Assembly: GCF_001306415.1 (NCBI RefSeq)
Contig: NZ_LDJX01000001.1
Location: 620,001 to 684,000 of the forward strand
From: Croceitalea dokdonensis DOKDO 023
GTDB taxonomy: Bacteria; Bacteroidota; Bacteroidia; Flavobacteriales; Flavobacteriaceae
Direction of reading: 5' to 3'
DNA: 64,000 bases
This document shows, one piece after another, positions 63,854 to 64,000 of this stretch (position 1 is the stretch's first letter; every line of letters begins with the position of its first letter). Under the pieces are notes generated by a model. That model was not told the DNA's origin and did not search any database. It saw only the letters and a list, made by a program, of their open reading frames with translations. The position numbers and the translations under genes are program-made.

Positions 63854-64000
63854 TTACTGATTTTCATTATTTAGAACTTTTTGTTTGGCCACTTCAAATT
63901 CTTGCAAATAGGCAATTTTTTCGGTGCCCTTTGCAAAGTTGGCCGCAATAAGGCTTAAGGCCTCTTTTGTTTGTTCATAGGCCAAACGCGCCTGTTTTTG
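63854..64000 (-). CDS. C-terminal fragment of an upstream gene (cut by window edge)
   Basis: The last 48 codons of a leftward gene, with stop TAA at 63856-63854, read ARLAYEQTKEALSLIAANF, then AKGTEKIAYLQEFEVAK and a short polar tail. It is helical and charged. Proteins ending like this, with an EKxAYLQEFE segment, precede DUF4252 genes in Flavobacteriia and follow an ECF sigma factor, so it may be an anti-sigma-like membrane protein. That is inference from recalled context. Confidence 0.6.
   Translation of the reverse strand, partial: QKQARLAYEQTKEALSLIAANFAKGTEKIAYLQEFEVAKQKVLNNENQ

Overview
The window comes from a chromosome of a Bacteroidota bacterium, most likely a marine member of the Flavobacteriaceae. 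The gene set (DUF4249, DUF4252, DUF4294 and DUF2147 families, a TonB-dependent receptor with a carboxypeptidase-like N-terminal domain, a long GAPDH, a SerB-SerA fusion and the Bacteroidota type of RNA polymerase omega) points to this group. So do the promoters, which fit the Flavobacteriia pattern TTG-N18-22-TAnnTTTG rather than the sigma-70 pattern. Coding density is very high. I see no rRNA, tRNA, CRISPR array, insertion sequence, prophage or integrase. This is core chromosome, not a mobile island.

Layout: 1-2.7 kb, leftward DUF6913-dapA and bamD-rpoZ-coaBC (coaBC cut by the edge). 2.8-7.4 kb, rightward split 5'-nucleotidase, S15 dipeptidyl-peptidase and a DUF3089 lipoprotein. 7.6-11.5 kb, leftward GNAT-prmC-LOG-ligA. 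11.6-14.7 kb, rightward ribD-HAD-EamA-YigZ. 15.3-17.9 kb, dnaA, a low-molecular-weight phosphatase and an RsmI-like methyltransferase. 17.9-21 kb, leftward dapF-GNAT-mltG and a lytic-transglycosylase-like protein. 21.2-30.7 kb, rightward htrA, GAPDH, trmD, rplS, and a TonB receptor with two DUF4249 lipoproteins. 30.7-33.1 kb, leftward glycerate kinase and permease. 33.4-36.2 kb, small membrane protein, DUF4294, M42 peptidase, NUDIX. 36.2-39.3 kb, leftward rpsF-rpsR-rplI, DUF6495 and hisS. 39.6-49.9 kb, LytTR regulator, nadC-yihY-DUF2147-priA, rlmH, a sensor-like membrane protein, serB-serA fusion, ICMT and SGNH genes. 50-57 kb, rdgB, DEAD-box helicase, alpha-amylase and M61 peptidase. 57-61 kb, a decayed SRPBCC gene, trmH, sirtuin, a helical protein and purB. 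61-64 kb, mscS and three DUF4252 paralogues.

How the genes work together: most are housekeeping. They cover replication and repair (dnaA, priA, ligA), ribosome and tRNA biogenesis (rpsF, rpsR, rplI, rplS, trmD, rlmH, trmH, hisS, prmC), lysine and peptidoglycan precursors (dapA, dapF) with wall enzymes (mltG, SLT-like), and cofactors (ribD, nadC, coaBC). Secreted hydrolases (S15, M61, GH13, SGNH, 5'-nucleotidase) suit a marine polymer degrader. Regulation is visible as TAnnTTTG promoters, six intrinsic terminators (one read leftward out of the purB coding end), a perfect inverted repeat in the dnaA leader and a palindrome before the TonB-DUF4249 operon.

The least explained items are an orphan membrane sensor that looks like a histidine kinase without its ATPase domain, the TonB/DUF4249/DUF4249 unit, the DUF4252 triplet, a cysteine-free sirtuin with a class III YxxR motif, and several genes whose -7 element lies four bases from the start codon. 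I did not find anything that I could firmly call a new defence or mobile system. All family names are from reading the protein sequences, not from searches.
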